DNA of 64,000 bases from Rhodanobacter sp. FW104-R8 (GCF_001617365.1 NZ_LVJR01000021.1:1-64000); one strand, 5' to 3'. Positions 43,627 through 58,783 are shown, counted from the stretch's first letter. The notes: generated from the sequence alone by a model not told the origin. Translations and numbers: made by a program.

Positions 43627-44391
43627 TTGCATCTCGTCCCGTTACCGGCCCTCGCCGACAACTACATCTGGCTGTTGCACGACGACGCCGGCAACGCCCT
43701 CGTCGTCGATCCGGGCGATGCCGGAGTGGTCGAGCGCGCGCTGACCGAGCGCAGGCTGCAATTGCGGGCAATCCTGCTGACCCATCACCACCACGACCAT
43801 ATCGGCGGCGTGCCGGCGCTGCGCGCGCGCTACGACGTGCCGGTATACGCCCCCGTCGACGAGCGCATCGACGAGGCGACCGTGCGGGTGCGCGACGGCG
43901 ACCGGGTCGAACTGGCCGCACCCTCCGTGCGTTTCGAAGTCATCGCCATCCCCGGCCACACCCTCAGCCACATCGCTTACGCCGGAGCCGGCCTGCTGCT
44001 GTGCGGAGACACCTTGTTCAGCCTGGGCTGCGGCCGCCTGTTCGAGGGCACGCCGGCGCAGATGCTCGCCTCGCTGGATCGCCTGTCGCGGCTGCCGGGC
44101 GAGACCCTGGTGTGCGGCGGGCATGAGTACACCGAGGCGAATGGCCGCTTCGCCCGCACCGTCGAGCCGGCCAATCCCGAACTGCAGCGACGGCTGCAGG
44201 AGGTCGCCCGCCTGCGTGCCGAACGCCAGCCCACCCTGCCGGTGCGCCTCGCCGGCGAGCTGGCCACGAATCCGTTCCTGCGCATCGACAGTGCGGGGGT
44301 CGCCGAATGGTGCCGGCTGCACGCCGGCGGCGGCGACCGGGTCGCCCGTTTTGCCGCCGTACGCTCCGCCAAGGATGGATTCCACGGATGA
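43627..44391 (+). CDS. gloB: Hydroxyacylglutathione hydrolase (glyoxalase II)
   Basis: 254 residues from a TTG start at 43627, six bases after GGAG. This yields the family opening LHLVPLPALADNYIWLL; the frame upstream is unsupported. The metallo-beta-lactamase motif THHHHDH spans residues 52-58, and IPGHTLSHIAY, LLLCGDTLFSLGCGRLFEGT and GGHEYTEAN supply the remaining metal ligands and glutathione site. It hydrolyses S-lactoylglutathione in methylglyoxal detoxification. Its stop overlaps the mltD start (ATGA). Confidence 0.95.
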   Translation: MHLVPLPALADNYIWLLHDDAGNALVVDPGDAGVVERALTERRLQLRAILLTHHHHDHIGGVPALRARYDVPVYAPVDERIDEATVRVRDGDRVELAAPSVRFEVIAIPGHTLSHIAYAGAGLLLCGDTLFSLGCGRLFEGTPAQMLASLDRLSRLPGETLVCGGHEYTEANGRFARTVEPANPELQRRLQEVARLRAERQPTLPVRLAGELATNPFLRIDSAGVAEWCRLHAGGGDRVARFAAVRSAKDGFHG

Positions 44392-45557
44392 GCAAGCCTC
44401 TGCGATGCCTGCCGCCGCTGCTGCTGTCGATCCTGCTTGGCGCATGTGCCAGCATGCCTTCACCCAGGAACCCTGCGGTTGAGGGCCCGCCCGCAACACC
44501 CGCCGCCGAACCGGCCGCCAGGTCCGTCATCGACAAGCCCGCACCGGCACCGCAGGCCGACATCTGGGAGCGACTGCGAGGCAGCTTCGCCATGGCCGAC
44601 TGCAATGCCGATCCCGCGATCATGGCCTGGGCCTCGCGTTATACGCGCAACCCGAAGCAGTTCGAGAACCAATTGCAGGCAGTCTTGCCGCGCCTGGCCT
44701 ACGTGCAACAAGTGGCCGACCAGTACGACGTCGCCGGTGAATTCGTGCTGCTGCCCTGGGTGGAAAGCCATTTCCATCCTGCTCCAACCGGCAAGCGGCA
44801 CCGATCGGCCGGCATGTGGCAGCTGATGCCGGTAACTGCCGGCGCCATGGGCTTGCGCGTGGACGGCCGTTATGACGGCCGCCTCGACGTTCCGGCCGCT
44901 ACCCACGCAGTGATGAAATTGCTGGAGCGGTACCACGACCAGTTCCATGACTGGCGCGTGGCGGACTATGCCTACAACGCCGGGGAATTCAGCGTGCGCA
45001 GGATCATCCGCAGCCACGGCATGCCGGCGGAGCGGCCGGTGATCCCGGACTGGCCGGTACGCAGGGTGACCCGCGAGCATCTGACCAAGCTGCTGGCCAT
45101 GGCCTGTGTGGTGCGCGAGCCGGAGCGCTTCAATGTCAGCCTGCCGAGCCTGACGGGCGAGGAACATCTGGTGAAGATGACCATTTCCCACTCCATGCCG
45201 ATCACGCAGGCCGCCGACCACGCCGGCATGCCGGCGGATGCGCTGAAGCAGCTCAACCCGGCGTTCCGCGGCAACATGATCGACGCCGGTGCGGCCTCCT
45301 ACCTGCTGCTGCCCGCCAGCCATGCCCAGCAATTCCGCGAGGCCATGCCGGCGCAAGCCGGCGACGCCTCCAGCGGCGGCAAAAGCCCTGCGGGTGCGCA
45401 AGCGGCGCCAAGAACCCATACCGTCAAGCGTGGCGACAGCCTGTGGCAGATCGCACGCGACTATGCGGTGGATGTCAGTCAGTTGCAGCGCTGGAACCAG
45501 TTGCAGGGACAAGCGCTCAAGCCCGGCCAGGTGTTGCAGGTCAGCGCGACAAACTGA
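44388..45557 (+). CDS. mltD: Membrane-bound lytic transglycosylase D
   Basis: 389 residues. A lipoprotein signal ends at LLGAC (Cys about 20), placing it in the periplasm, probably on the outer membrane. The SLT domain (about 90-235) has the catalytic glutamate in LPWVESHFHP, then AGMWQLMP and YAYNAGEFSVRR. A LysM domain ends the protein (about 342-387, THTVKRGDSLWQIARDY), and a second divergent LysM-like unit precedes it. It cleaves peptidoglycan to anhydromuropeptides. It is coupled to gloB, as in many gammaproteobacteria. Confidence 0.95.
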   Translation: MSKPLRCLPPLLLSILLGACASMPSPRNPAVEGPPATPAAEPAARSVIDKPAPAPQADIWERLRGSFAMADCNADPAIMAWASRYTRNPKQFENQLQAVLPRLAYVQQVADQYDVAGEFVLLPWVESHFHPAPTGKRHRSAGMWQLMPVTAGAMGLRVDGRYDGRLDVPAATHAVMKLLERYHDQFHDWRVADYAYNAGEFSVRRIIRSHGMPAERPVIPDWPVRRVTREHLTKLLAMACVVREPERFNVSLPSLTGEEHLVKMTISHSMPITQAADHAGMPADALKQLNPAFRGNMIDAGAASYLLLPASHAQQFREAMPAQAGDASSGGKSPAGAQAAPRTHTVKRGDSLWQIARDYAVDVSQLQRWNQLQGQALKPGQVLQVSATN

Positions 45558-45576
45558 TCCCGCGCCCGTGCACGAA

Positions 45577-45604
45577 CGAAGGGGCGGCCATGGCCGCCCC
45601 TTCG
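45577..45604. terminator. Bidirectional terminator between mltD and ppiD
   Basis: A perfect 28-base palindrome with 14-base arms (CGAAGGGGCGGCCA and complement), followed by TTCGTTTG on the plus strand. It lies 20 bases after mltD and 27 bases from the convergent ppiD stop. Confidence 0.8.
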
Positions 45605-45630
45605 TTTGCCAAGCCGACGCCGCGGAATGC

Positions 45631-47532
45631 CTACATCAGCTTCTCATTGACCTTGATCTCGGTCTTGGTCTTCAGCTGGCTGATCAGCTCGCGCGTCGCC
45701 TCGTAGCCATAGGCCTGGGTCATCTGCTGGTGCAGGACGTCACGCTGTTCCGCCGGCACCTTGGACAGGTCGCCGTCCTGCACCTTGTCCACGGCCAGCA
45801 GCACATAGCTGCCGTCCTGCATGTCCACCACGGCGTATTGCGGCTTGCCCGCCGCGGGATGCGGCAACAGGAACGCCTGCGTCAGCAGCGGCGCCGGCAT
45901 CTGGCCGTGGCGAACCACTTCGTTAGCCGTGGTGACGTCGGCATTCAGCGACTTCGCCACGTCCGCGATCGACTCGCCCTTGCGCAGGCGCGCCAGCGCT
46001 TCATCCGCCTGCTTCTTCTCGACGGCGGCGACGCGCTCGTCGATGATCTTCTGCCGCACGTCGTTGCGGACCTCGGCCAACGGCTTGACCACCGCCGGCA
46101 CGTGCTGGTCGACGTGGATCACCACCGAGTGGCTGTTGCCCAGATCGATCAGGTTGGAGTTGTTGCCCTGTACCAGCACGTCGTCGCCGAAGGCAGCGGC
46201 AACCACCTTAGGATTCGCCGCCAGGCCTTCGCCGCCCTTGCGCGAGAACAGCGCGGTGGTCTTGATCGGCAGCTTCAGTGCCACCGAGGCCGGCTCCAAC
46301 GAGGTCGGATTCTGGTAGGTGTTGTCGGACATCTTGCCGGCGACTTCGTTGTACGTGCGGTCGCGTTCGGCAGCCGTGGCTTCCTTCACCAGCTGGTCGC
46401 GCACTTCCTCGAACGGCTTGGATTCGCCGCTGCGTACGTCGCGCAACCAGATGATGTGATAGCCGTCCGACGACAGCACCGGCTTGGAGATCTGGTCCTT
46501 CTGCAGGGCGAACAACGCGGAGTCGAAGGCCGCGCTGGTCACGCCTTTTTCCAGCCAGCCGAGGTCGCCACCCTGGCGCCGCGAGCCGAGATCCTGCGAA
46601 TCCTGCTCGGCCAGTTTGGCGAAGTTGCCCGGATTGATTTCCGCCGCGATCTTCTCGGCCTTGGCCAGCGCGGCCTTCTGCTGCTCCGGCGTGGCATTGG
46701 CCGGCACGTCGATCAGGATGTGAGAGGCGAGCCGCTGTTCCGGCTGCACGAAACGCTGCTTTTCGCTCGCGTAGCGCTTCTTCAGTTCCGCGTCATCCGG
46801 TGCGGCCGCCAGCGGCAGCTCGGCGCCGTTGACCTCGATGTACTTCACCGAGACCTGCTCAGGCTTCATGTAGTCAGCCTGGTGCGCCTTGTACCAGGCC
46901 TCGATCTCGGCATCGCCGACCGCGCTGTCGGCCAGTGCGGGGCGCGGCAGCTGGAAATAGCGCAGGTCGCGGCGCTGGGTCAGCAAACCAAGGAAGCGGT
47001 CAATCTGCACGGCATCGACGATGGTGCTGTCGTTGATCGCCGACGGCAGCAACTGGACGGCCAGCGACGAGCGGACCTCGTCCTCGAACATCCCCGGCGT
47101 CTTGCGCTGGCTGGCCAGCCAGGCGCGGTAGCTGGTGCCGTCGAACCGGCCGTTGAGCTGGAACGCAGGGATCGAGGCGATGTAGTCGCGCATGGCCAGA
47201 TCCGACACCCGCAGCCCCCAGTCGGCGTTGGCCTGCAGCAGCAGCTGCTCGTCGATCATCCCGTCCAGGATGCGATGCTTGGTCTCGGGCTTCTCGAACA
47301 TGCTGGAATCGAAATGCTCGCCCTGCTCGGCGCTGGCTTGCTGCCGCAGCTGGTTGACCCGGTCCTGGAATGCGCGCTGGTCGATATCGTGCTTGCCGAC
47401 CTTCGCCACGTACGAGCTGTCGCGCGACGTGAAGTAACTTTCCATGCCGAACAGCGACATCGCCAGAACAGCGAGACCCAGAACAATGATGGACGGCCAT
47501 CCGTGCATCTTGTTTCGCATTGCCTGCAGCAT
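45631..47532 (-). CDS. ppiD: Periplasmic chaperone / peptidyl-prolyl isomerase-like PpiD
   Basis: 633 residues from the ATG giving MLQAMRNKMHGW, six bases after GGGAAGA. One N-terminal membrane anchor (about 13-30, IIVLGLAVLAMSLFG) is followed by a SurA-N-like chaperone region. A parvulin-like domain (about 255-360) carries ASHILI and GGDLGWLEKG, and a second SurA-like C-terminal part completes it. It assists newly translocated proteins near the Sec translocon. The hupB-tRNAs-ppiD order downstream of lon is typical. Confidence 0.95.
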   Translation of the reverse strand: MLQAMRNKMHGWPSIIVLGLAVLAMSLFGMESYFTSRDSSYVAKVGKHDIDQRAFQDRVNQLRQQASAEQGEHFDSSMFEKPETKHRILDGMIDEQLLLQANADWGLRVSDLAMRDYIASIPAFQLNGRFDGTSYRAWLASQRKTPGMFEDEVRSSLAVQLLPSAINDSTIVDAVQIDRFLGLLTQRRDLRYFQLPRPALADSAVGDAEIEAWYKAHQADYMKPEQVSVKYIEVNGAELPLAAAPDDAELKKRYASEKQRFVQPEQRLASHILIDVPANATPEQQKAALAKAEKIAAEINPGNFAKLAEQDSQDLGSRRQGGDLGWLEKGVTSAAFDSALFALQKDQISKPVLSSDGYHIIWLRDVRSGESKPFEEVRDQLVKEATAAERDRTYNEVAGKMSDNTYQNPTSLEPASVALKLPIKTTALFSRKGGEGLAANPKVVAAAFGDDVLVQGNNSNLIDLGNSHSVVIHVDQHVPAVVKPLAEVRNDVRQKIIDERVAAVEKKQADEALARLRKGESIADVAKSLNADVTTANEVVRHGQMPAPLLTQAFLLPHPAAGKPQYAVVDMQDGSYVLLAVDKVQDGDLSKVPAEQRDVLHQQMTQAYGYEATRELISQLKTKTEIKVNEKLM

Positions 47533-47644
47533 TGAAATCTTCCCGCAAGATGGTGAAGCCGCATGAAGCGCGTGGCGCGCGGATGGCAGATGCCGCCGCG
47601 CCGGCCTGCATCCCGCCGATGCACGACACGGACACGCGCCGCTC

Positions 47645-47675
47645 AAATGACAAGGGCGCCACTCGGGCGCCCTTG
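47645..47675 (-). terminator. Terminator after tRNA-Val/tRNA-Asp
   Basis: Ten-base stem CAAGGGCGCC/GGCGCCCTTG (47651-47660, 47666-47675) with an ACTCG loop. It lies eight bases after the 3' end of tRNA-Asp on the minus strand and is followed by a weak ATTTG stretch. Confidence 0.7.
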
Positions 47676-47682
47676 CGAACTG

Positions 47683-47759
47683 TGGCGGAGTGGACGGGAC
47701 TCGAACCCGCGACCTCCGGCGTGACAGGCCAGCATTCTAACCGACTGAACTACCACTCC
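47683..47759 (-). tRNA. tRNA-Asp (GTC), copy 2
   Basis: 77 bases with CCA encoded, identical over the full length to 36296-36372. Anticodon GTC. It follows tRNA-Val by nine bases. Confidence 0.97.
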
Positions 47760-47768
47760 GCATTTTTC

Positions 47769-47843
47769 TGGTGGGTGCTGTAGGGATCGAACCTACGACC
47801 ATCGCCTTGTAAGGGCGGCGCTCTACCGCTGAGCTAAGCACCC
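47769..47843 (-). tRNA. tRNA-Val (TAC)
   Basis: 75 bases with CCA encoded. Acceptor GGGTGCT/AGCACCC, anticodon stem CGCC/GGCG with TAC in the loop. It begins 20 bases after the hupB stop with no visible promoter between, so it is probably co-transcribed with hupB. Confidence 0.97.
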
Positions 47844-47862
47844 GAAACCAAGCGTTAGCCGC

Positions 47863-48135
47863 TTAGTTTAGGGCATCCTTGAGGGTCTTGCCAGCCTTGA
47901 ACGCAGGCACTTTCGAGGCCTTGATCTTGATCGCTTCGTTGGTGCGCGGATTGCGGCCGGTACGCGCGGCGCGCTTGCGCACAGTGAACGTGCCGAAGCC
48001 AACCACCGAGACATCCTCGCCCTTCTTCAACGACTTCTGCACGGTTTCGAAGAAGGCTTCGAGCGCGCGGCCCGCATCGGCCTTGGTCAGCTCGGCCTTC
48101 TCGGCGATGGCATTGATCAGATCGGTTTTGTTCAT
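47863..48135 (-). CDS. hupB: DNA-binding protein HU
   Basis: 90 residues from the ATG giving [16 protein letters not shown], with AAGGGAG seven bases upstream. Conserved HU features are [38 protein letters not shown] (arm base) and the C-terminal [16 protein letters not shown]. It is a nucleoid architectural protein. lon is upstream on the same strand but separated by a terminator, and hupB has its own candidate promoter. tRNA-Val and tRNA-Asp follow directly. Confidence 0.98.
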   Translation of the reverse strand: MNKTDLINAIAEKAELTKADAGRALEAFFETVQKSLKKGEDVSVVGFGTFTVRKRAARTGRNPRTNEAIKIKASKVPAFKAGKTLKDALN

Positions 48136-48283
48136 TGAAAAACTCCCTTGTTCGATTTCGCCTGACGCAGTCGTCCGTGAGGACGAGACAACGACGGCAT
48201 GGATGGCTGGCTCGAGACTAACGCCGTAACGCAACCCCGCATCGCTGCGCTGAATGAAGTAACGCCGGGACTGCGGTATCGCC

Positions 48284-48313
48284 TTTATACCAGTGCCCTG
48301 CCGGAATCCGCAA
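48284..48313 (-). promoter_or_regulatory. Candidate sigma-70 promoter of hupB
   Basis: On the minus strand TTGCGG (48308-48313) and TATAAA (48284-48289) are separated by 18 bases, with a TGG extended -10 element. It lies about 150 bases upstream of the hupB start and downstream of the lon terminator. Confidence 0.5.
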
Positions 48314-48404
48314 CACAAGCCACAGCAACGTTTCCGGAAGATTCGCGGCCCGCGAAACCGCTTGCAAAACAGGTGCCGGAAGACTAGGGCGAAACTTCGC
48401 CGAC

Positions 48405-48451
48405 CCGCGGCGAAAACGGCAGAACCTGCCCTGCCGGAGCAGGACAGGTTC
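48405..48451 (-). terminator. Terminator of lon
   Basis: Thirteen-base stem with one mismatch (48422-48434, 48439-48451) and a four-base loop. On the minus strand TTTTC follows after five bases. It lies 33 bases after the lon stop. Confidence 0.75.
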
Positions 48452-48483
48452 ATGCGGATGCGGCAAGGAACGATCCGACCGGA

Positions 48484-50958
<2,475 letters not shown>

Positions 50959-51072
50959 GGGGAAAGGGGTCCCTCGGGATTCGGATCTGGGTGCATCCCG
51001 ACACTGCGCCGGGCGTTTCAACTCGTCAAGTGGAGGCGGCCGGAGGCCGACTCAAGGCATGCGGACCGCCGA

Positions 51073-51106
51073 AAACAAAACGGCCCCGGCAAATCCGCCG
51101 GAGCCG
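51073..51106 (-). terminator. Terminator of the tig-clpP-clpX transcript
   Basis: Stem of CGGCTCCGGC with GCCGGGGCCG (plus strand 51081-51106), followed on the minus strand by TTTTGTTTTC. It lies 28 bases after the clpX stop, so lon is likely to have its own promoter. Confidence 0.8.
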
Positions 51107-51133
51107 TCGTTGCGACAGACCGAGTAAAAATCG

Positions 51134-52426
<1,293 letters not shown>

Positions 52427-52535
52427 ACTTTCGATCCCGCTGGTAAATCTGTGTGCGCCGCGAGAATAGCACAGGGCCCCGCGCCTGCCTGCAGGCGCAG
52501 AGCCCATCCCGCGACCCTGGGGTTCAGCCCGGAAA

Positions 52536-53165
52536 TCAGGCCGATTTCACCGTTTCGCCGGCCCGTTTGTCGAGCACCTCGTCGATCAGCCCGTAAGCCT
52601 TGGCGTCGACCGGACTCATGAAACGGTCGCGTTCCATGTCCGCCTCGATCTTCTCCAGCGGCTGGCCGGTATGCTGGACGTACAGCTTGTTCAGGCGTTC
52701 GCGGATATACAGGATCTCGCGCGCCTGGATCTCGATGTCGGTGGCCTGGCCCTGCGCGCCGCCCGAAGGCTGGTGGATCATGATGCGCGAGTTCGGCAGG
52801 GCGAAACGCTTGCCCTTGGCGCCTGCCATCAACAGGAACGAGCCCATGCTGCAAGCCTGGCCGATGCACATCGTGCTGACGTTCGGCTTGATGAACTGCA
52901 TGGTATCGTAGATCGCCAGACCAGCCGTGACCGCGCCGCCGGGACTGTTGATGTAGAAGTTGATGTCCTTGTCCGGGTTCTCCGACTCCAGGAACAGCAT
53001 CTGCGCAACGATCAGGTTGGCGACCTGATCGTTGACCTCGCCCACCAGGAAGATCACCCGCTCCTTCAACAGGCGCGAGTAGATGTCGTAAGAGCGCTCG
53101 CCGCGAGCGGTCTGCTCGACGACCATCGGTACCAAATTGAGGTTCTGGATCGGATCCATGGCCAT
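52536..53165 (-). CDS. clpP: ATP-dependent Clp protease proteolytic subunit
   Basis: 209 residues from the ATG giving [19 protein letters not shown]. Catalytic serine is in [10 protein letters not shown], histidine in [10 protein letters not shown] and aspartate in the DRFMSP(V)DA region. Conserved [18 protein letters not shown] is present. It forms the tetradecameric peptidase that works with ClpX/ClpA. It follows tig by 38 bp and is very probably in the same operon. Confidence 0.98.
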   Translation of the reverse strand: MAMDPIQNLNLVPMVVEQTARGERSYDIYSRLLKERVIFLVGEVNDQVANLIVAQMLFLESENPDKDINFYINSPGGAVTAGLAIYDTMQFIKPNVSTMCIGQACSMGSFLLMAGAKGKRFALPNSRIMIHQPSGGAQGQATDIEIQAREILYIRERLNKLYVQHTGQPLEKIEADMERDRFMSPVDAKAYGLIDEVLDKRAGETVKSA

Positions 53166-53203
53166 GTTTGCAGCTCTCCGCTTGATGGGCCTGGCGAAAT
53201 CGC

Positions 53204-54496
53204 TCAGGCGTTGACCGGGCGCATCACGTCGTCGAAGCTCAGGTCCAGCTGGTTGGTCCTGGCATGTTCCGCCACCCACTCTGCCACCTGGTCTTCCATC
53301 ACGCGATTCTGCAGCCCGGACATCAGTTGGGGGTCGCCGTTGTAGAGTTCAATGACCTTCTCCGGCTCCTCGTAGGTCGAGGCGATCGCCGCCAGCTGCT
53401 CGGCCACGCGCTTGCGGTCGATCTTGATCTCGCGCTTGCGGGCGATTTCGCCCATCAGCAGGCCGGCGATCACCCGCTTGCGCGCGATCGGCATCGCCGC
53501 ATCGATCAGCTGCGGGGGCGGCTGCTGGCCCTGCGGCACGCTGCCGGCGGCCAGGTTGCGCGCCTCGGACTGCACCATCAGCCGCGGCACGTCCAGCCCG
53601 GTGTGCGCGTCGGCCAGCTTCTCGGCCACCTCGGACTTCAGGCGACCCATCAGCGCCGCCTTCAACTCGCGCTCGAGGTTCGCACGCACTTCCTTGCGGA
53701 ACGCCTCCAGGTCGCCGTCGGCAATGCCGAACAGCTTGGCGAACTCGGCATCGACCGCCGGCAGCTTCGGCTCCTGCACCTTGATGATCCGGAAACCGAC
53801 CTTGGCGGTCTTGCCTGCCAGCTGCTCGTTGCGGAAATCCTCCGGGAAGGCGATCTCGGCATCGAAATCGTCCCCGGCCTGGCGACCTGCCAGTGCCTCG
53901 TCGAGCGCCTTGAACAGGGTCCCCGAACCCAGCACGCTCCCCGCACGCTCCAGGCCCTCGGCCGGGAAGCGGTAGTCGCCGGCTTCGGCCGAGTACTCGA
54001 ACATCACGAAATCGCCCTCGACCGAAGCGCGGTCCACTTCATCGAAGCTGCGGCGCTGCTGGCGCAGGGTTTCCAGCATCTTGTCGATGTCGGCATCGGT
54101 CACCACCGCCACCGGGCGGGTGATCTCGAGGCCGGCGACGTCGATCTCGGGGAACTCCGGCATGATCTCGAACGTCGCGGTGTAGGCGATCTCGCCGTTC
54201 TCCGGCTTGCCGGTGGTGTCGATCGCCGGATTCGCGATCGGCTGCAGCTTCTCCTGCTGCACCGCCTCGCGCAGCGTGCTGCCGATCAACTCGGACAGCA
54301 CCTCGCCCCGCACCTGGTCGCCGAAACGCTGCTTGATCACCGTCGTCGGCACCTTGCCCGGGCGGAAGCCCTTCAGGCGCACCGTGCGGCCCATCTCCGC
54401 AATGCGCGCGCTCACCTGCGTCTCGAACCGCTCCGCCGGAAACTTCACCGTGAGCTTGCGCTCGAGCGTGCCGATGTTCTCAACCGAAACCTGCAT
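53204..54496 (-). CDS. tig: Trigger factor
   Basis: 430 residues from the ATG giving [17 protein letters not shown], six bases after AGGAG. The ribosome-binding domain has the signature GFRPGKVP. The PPIase domain (about 155-245) and a long helical C-terminal chaperone domain follow. It folds nascent chains at the ribosome exit. It is first of tig-clpP-clpX. Confidence 0.98.
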   Translation of the reverse strand: MQVSVENIGTLERKLTVKFPAERFETQVSARIAEMGRTVRLKGFRPGKVPTTVIKQRFGDQVRGEVLSELIGSTLREAVQQEKLQPIANPAIDTTGKPENGEIAYTATFEIMPEFPEIDVAGLEITRPVAVVTDADIDKMLETLRQQRRSFDEVDRASVEGDFVMFEYSAEAGDYRFPAEGLERAGSVLGSGTLFKALDEALAGRQAGDDFDAEIAFPEDFRNEQLAGKTAKVGFRIIKVQEPKLPAVDAEFAKLFGIADGDLEAFRKEVRANLERELKAALMGRLKSEVAEKLADAHTGLDVPRLMVQSEARNLAAGSVPQGQQPPPQLIDAAMPIARKRVIAGLLMGEIARKREIKIDRKRVAEQLAAIASTYEEPEKVIELYNGDPQLMSGLQNRVMEDQVAEWVAEHARTNQLDLSFDDVMRPVNA

Positions 54497-54588
54497 GACG
54501 TCTCCTGGTACTACCTGATGTTGTGGGCCCGCCACAGGGGCCCTGGCGACAACGGTCGCCTGCAAAAACTAAGGAAACCAGCGGGACA

Positions 54589-54674
<86 letters not shown>

Positions 54675-54910
54675 TCGCCATCCCCGCCAGACGTACGTAA
54701 CTACAGGATTCTCAACCCGATTGCCACCTGCCGGGAAAATCCGGCAGTGGCCCGGCCCTGTCGGTCGCGCCCGTCTAAGTCGATGATTCCCTTATACGAA
54801 AGCGGACCATTTTACGGTCGCCCCACCGTGCAGCACAAGCGCATGGCCAAGGCCGTCGCACACGCTCCGGACTGCAGCGGGGCGCCGTCGTGCCACGCGG
54901 CGCAAAAAGC

Positions 54911-54940
54911 AAAACGCCGATCGCATGCGATCGGCGTTTT
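54911..54940 (-). terminator. Terminator of the tRNA-Pro-Arg-His-Lys operon
   Basis: A perfect 30-base palindrome beginning AAAACGCCGATCGCA, seven bases past the 3' end of tRNA-Lys on the minus strand, with T-runs on both sides (GCTTTTTGCG follows on minus). Confidence 0.88.
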
Positions 54941-54947
54941 GCCAGAT

Positions 54948-55023
<76 letters not shown>

Positions 55024-55043
55024 AGGAAACCTGGGTTTGAAAC

Positions 55044-55120
55044 TGGGGTGGATGATGGGATTCGAACCCACGACAACCGGAATCACAATCCGGGACTCTA
55101 ACCAGCTGAGCTACATCCAC
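55044..55120 (-). tRNA. tRNA-His (GTG)
   Basis: 77 bases with CCA encoded. Acceptor GTGGATG/CATCCAC with a C discriminator. The base before the 5' end is G (minus strand), consistent with the required extra G-1. Anticodon GTG. Confidence 0.96.
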
Positions 55121-55133
55121 CATCGTTTGATAC

Positions 55134-55210
55134 TGGTGCGCCAGACAGGACTCGAACCTGCAACCGTCGGCTTAGAAGGCCGATGCTCTATCCGGTTGAG
55201 CTACAGGCGC
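55134..55210 (-). tRNA. tRNA-Arg (TCT)
   Basis: 77 bases with CCA encoded. Anticodon stem TCGGC/GCCGA with loop CTTCTAA (TCT). It lies between tRNA-Pro and tRNA-His in the operon. Confidence 0.97.
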
Positions 55211-55234
55211 AGTCGCTGCAGCAGAACGTGTCGC

Positions 55235-55311
55235 TGGTCGGGGTAGAGGGATTCGAACCCCCGACTTTTGCGTCCCAAACGCAACGCTCTACCAGACTGA
55301 GCTATACCCCG
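55235..55311 (-). tRNA. tRNA-Pro (TGG)
   Basis: 77 bases with CCA encoded. Acceptor CGGGGTA/TACCCCG, anticodon loop TTTGGGA (TGG). It is first gene of the Pro-Arg-His-Lys operon. Confidence 0.97.
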
Positions 55312-55347
55312 TTATCGAACCCCGACATGACCCGCCGGAGCCTTGGA

Positions 55348-55376
55348 ATGTTACGGGTGACACCTTGCCCAGTCAA
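55348..55376 (-). promoter_or_regulatory. Sigma-70 promoter of the tRNA-Pro-Arg-His-Lys operon
   Basis: On the minus strand TTGACT (55371-55376) and TAACAT (55348-55353) are separated by 17 bases, 37 bases upstream of tRNA-Pro. Confidence 0.75.
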
Positions 55377-55444
55377 TCCGTATCGAAGCACACCTTGTGA
55401 CACCGAACCATCGTTTTCAACGCAAGGCAGCCATCACCTCCGTC

Positions 55445-55472
55445 GAAAACAAAACGGGGCGCATGCACCCCG
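55445..55472 (-). terminator. Terminator of tRNA-Arg (ACG)
   Basis: Stem CGGGG/CCCCG extended by GCATGC in the loop region, followed on the minus strand by TTTTGTTTTC. It lies 16 bases after the tRNA. Confidence 0.8.
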
Positions 55473-55488
55473 TCTCGCCGAATAAAAA

Positions 55489-55565
55489 TGGTGCGCCCGG
55501 AGAGATTCGAACTCCCGACCACCTAGTTCGTAGCCAGGTACTCTATCCAACTGAGCTACGGGCGC
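55489..55565 (-). tRNA. tRNA-Arg (ACG)
   Basis: 77 bases with CCA encoded. Acceptor GCGCCCG/CGGGCGC, anticodon loop CTACGAA (ACG, A34 normally edited to inosine by TadA). Confidence 0.97.
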
Positions 55566-55630
55566 ACTGAAAAACTTGTTTGCCGCTTCGCTTCGATGCT
55601 CGGCATCGAGGCGGTGAAGCAAGAAGCGGA

Positions 55631-55659
55631 ATTATTCAGACTCCATCCGCTTGCGTCAA
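55631..55659 (-). promoter_or_regulatory. Sigma-70 promoter of tRNA-Arg (ACG)
   Basis: On the minus strand TTGACG (55654-55659) and AATAAT (55631-55636) are separated by 17 bases, about 65 bases upstream of the mature tRNA. Confidence 0.72.
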
Positions 55660-55739
55660 CCCTTTTTGAAAAATTTCTTCATCGAGTTTCATCATGTCGT
55701 GCCGATACCGGTCGAGCCGATGCCGACCGCCCATGTGCG

Positions 55740-55762
55740 GAGGGCGGCCCATGGCCGCCCTC
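55740..55762. other. Hairpin downstream of ftsH
   Basis: Ten-base perfect stem GAGGGCGGCC/GGCCGCCCTC with a CAT loop, 38 bases after the ftsH stop on the minus strand. No T-run follows. The GGCGGCC-ATG-GCCGCC core resembles the middle hairpin of the 65-bp elements and the mltD-ppiD palindrome. Confidence 0.5.
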
Positions 55763-55799
55763 TTCCATCGTTGCATCAGGCAACAGCCTGGCCTACCGC

Positions 55800-57754
<1,955 letters not shown>

Positions 57755-57758
<4 letters not shown>

Positions 57759-58405
57759 GCACGGTTCTCGCCCGGATGCGCGACGGTTGGTTTGAACCCC
57801 ACTGCCAGCGCGTACACCTCACGCGAACGTGCGCGAGAGGCCTTAGGTTTACGCATGGTTACGCGGGTGAAGTCCGCACGCAAGCTGCGCAAGTAATCAT
57901 CAAAGCCGACTCCCTGGAACAATTTGATCAGGAACGAGCCGCCCGGCCTGAGCCACTGCCGACTGAAATCCAGCGCCAGTTCGGCCAGGCCCATGGCCCG
58001 GATCTGGTCAGCCAGCGCCACTCCACTCATATTGGGGGCCATATCGCACAGCACAAGATCCACCCTGAGCCCTTCCAGGCGGGATTCCAGCTCGTGCAGC
58101 ACGCTTTCTTCGCGGAAATCGCCCTGCAGGAAATCCACCCCGGCGATGCTCTGCATCGGCAGGATGTCCAGTGCGAACACCTTGCCGCTGTCGCCCAGCC
58201 GGTTGCGCACCAGCTGCGACCAGCTGCCCGGCGCCGCGCCGAGGTCGACCACGTTGATGCCCGGCTTCAGCAGGCGGTCGCGCTCGATCAGTTCCTCCAG
58301 CTTGTACACCGCACGCGAACGCTGGCCCTCGGCCTGGGCCTTCTTCACATATTCGTCATTGAAGTGTTCGCGCAGCCAGACTGCGCTGCTCTTGCTGCGG
58401 GCCAT
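57755..58405 (-). CDS. rlmE: 23S rRNA (uridine-2552-2'-O)-methyltransferase
   Basis: 216 residues from the ATG giving [17 protein letters not shown]; the longer frame upstream crosses the promoter. The SAM site is [13 protein letters not shown]. The catalytic K-D-K-E set is represented by the YKLEEL lysine, [14 protein letters not shown] and the SREVYALA glutamate. It methylates U2552 in the A-loop of 23S rRNA. It is translationally coupled to ftsH and divergent from yhbY, as in E. coli. Confidence 0.97.
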
Positions 58406-58422
58406 GTCGTCACAGTCGCCGA

Positions 58423-58451
58423 TTGGGGAACGGGATGGCGCATGATACCCT
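58423..58451 (+). promoter_or_regulatory. Candidate promoter of yhbY
   Basis: TTGGGG (58423-58428) and TACCCT (58446-58451) separated by 17 bases, with a TGA extended -10, in the 81-bp divergent spacer and 35 bases before the yhbY start. Confidence 0.35.
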
Positions 58452-58486
58452 TTGCCGTTCATTTACCGTGAATCGAGCACCGCCGC

Positions 58487-58783
58487 ATGGCCCTTTCCCC
58501 CTCGCAGATCCGCTACCTGCGCAGCCTCGCCCATGACCTGAGCCCGGTCATCCTGCTCGGCAACAAGGGCGCCAGCGAAGCCGTGGTGAAGGAACTGGGC
58601 CTGGCGCTGGAGATCCACGAACTGGTCAAGGTGAAGCTCTCCGGCGGCGACAAGGACGAGCGGCAGGCCCAGATCGACGTGCTGACCGCCGGCACCGGGG
58701 CCGAGCCGATCCACCAGATCGGCCATGTCGTGGTGCTGTTCCGCCGCAACACCGACGAGCCGAAGATCGCCCTGCCACGCTGA
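58487..58783 (+). CDS. yhbY: YhbY family RNA-binding protein (CRM domain)
   Basis: 98 residues forming one CRS1-YhbY (CRM) domain. It opens LSPSQIRYLRSLAHDLSPV, with LLGNKGASEAVVKEL carrying the GxxG-type loop and HELVKVKLSG and HQIGHVVVLFRRN completing it. YhbY associates with pre-50S particles. It is divergent from rlmE and overlaps the next gene by one base (TGATG). Confidence 0.95.
   Translation: MALSPSQIRYLRSLAHDLSPVILLGNKGASEAVVKELGLALEIHELVKVKLSGGDKDERQAQIDVLTAGTGAEPIHQIGHVVVLFRRNTDEPKIALPR

Noticed and set aside
45289-47535. 748-codon frame opposite ppiD
   Set aside because: Antisense shadow of ppiD that also crosses the mltD-ppiD terminator.
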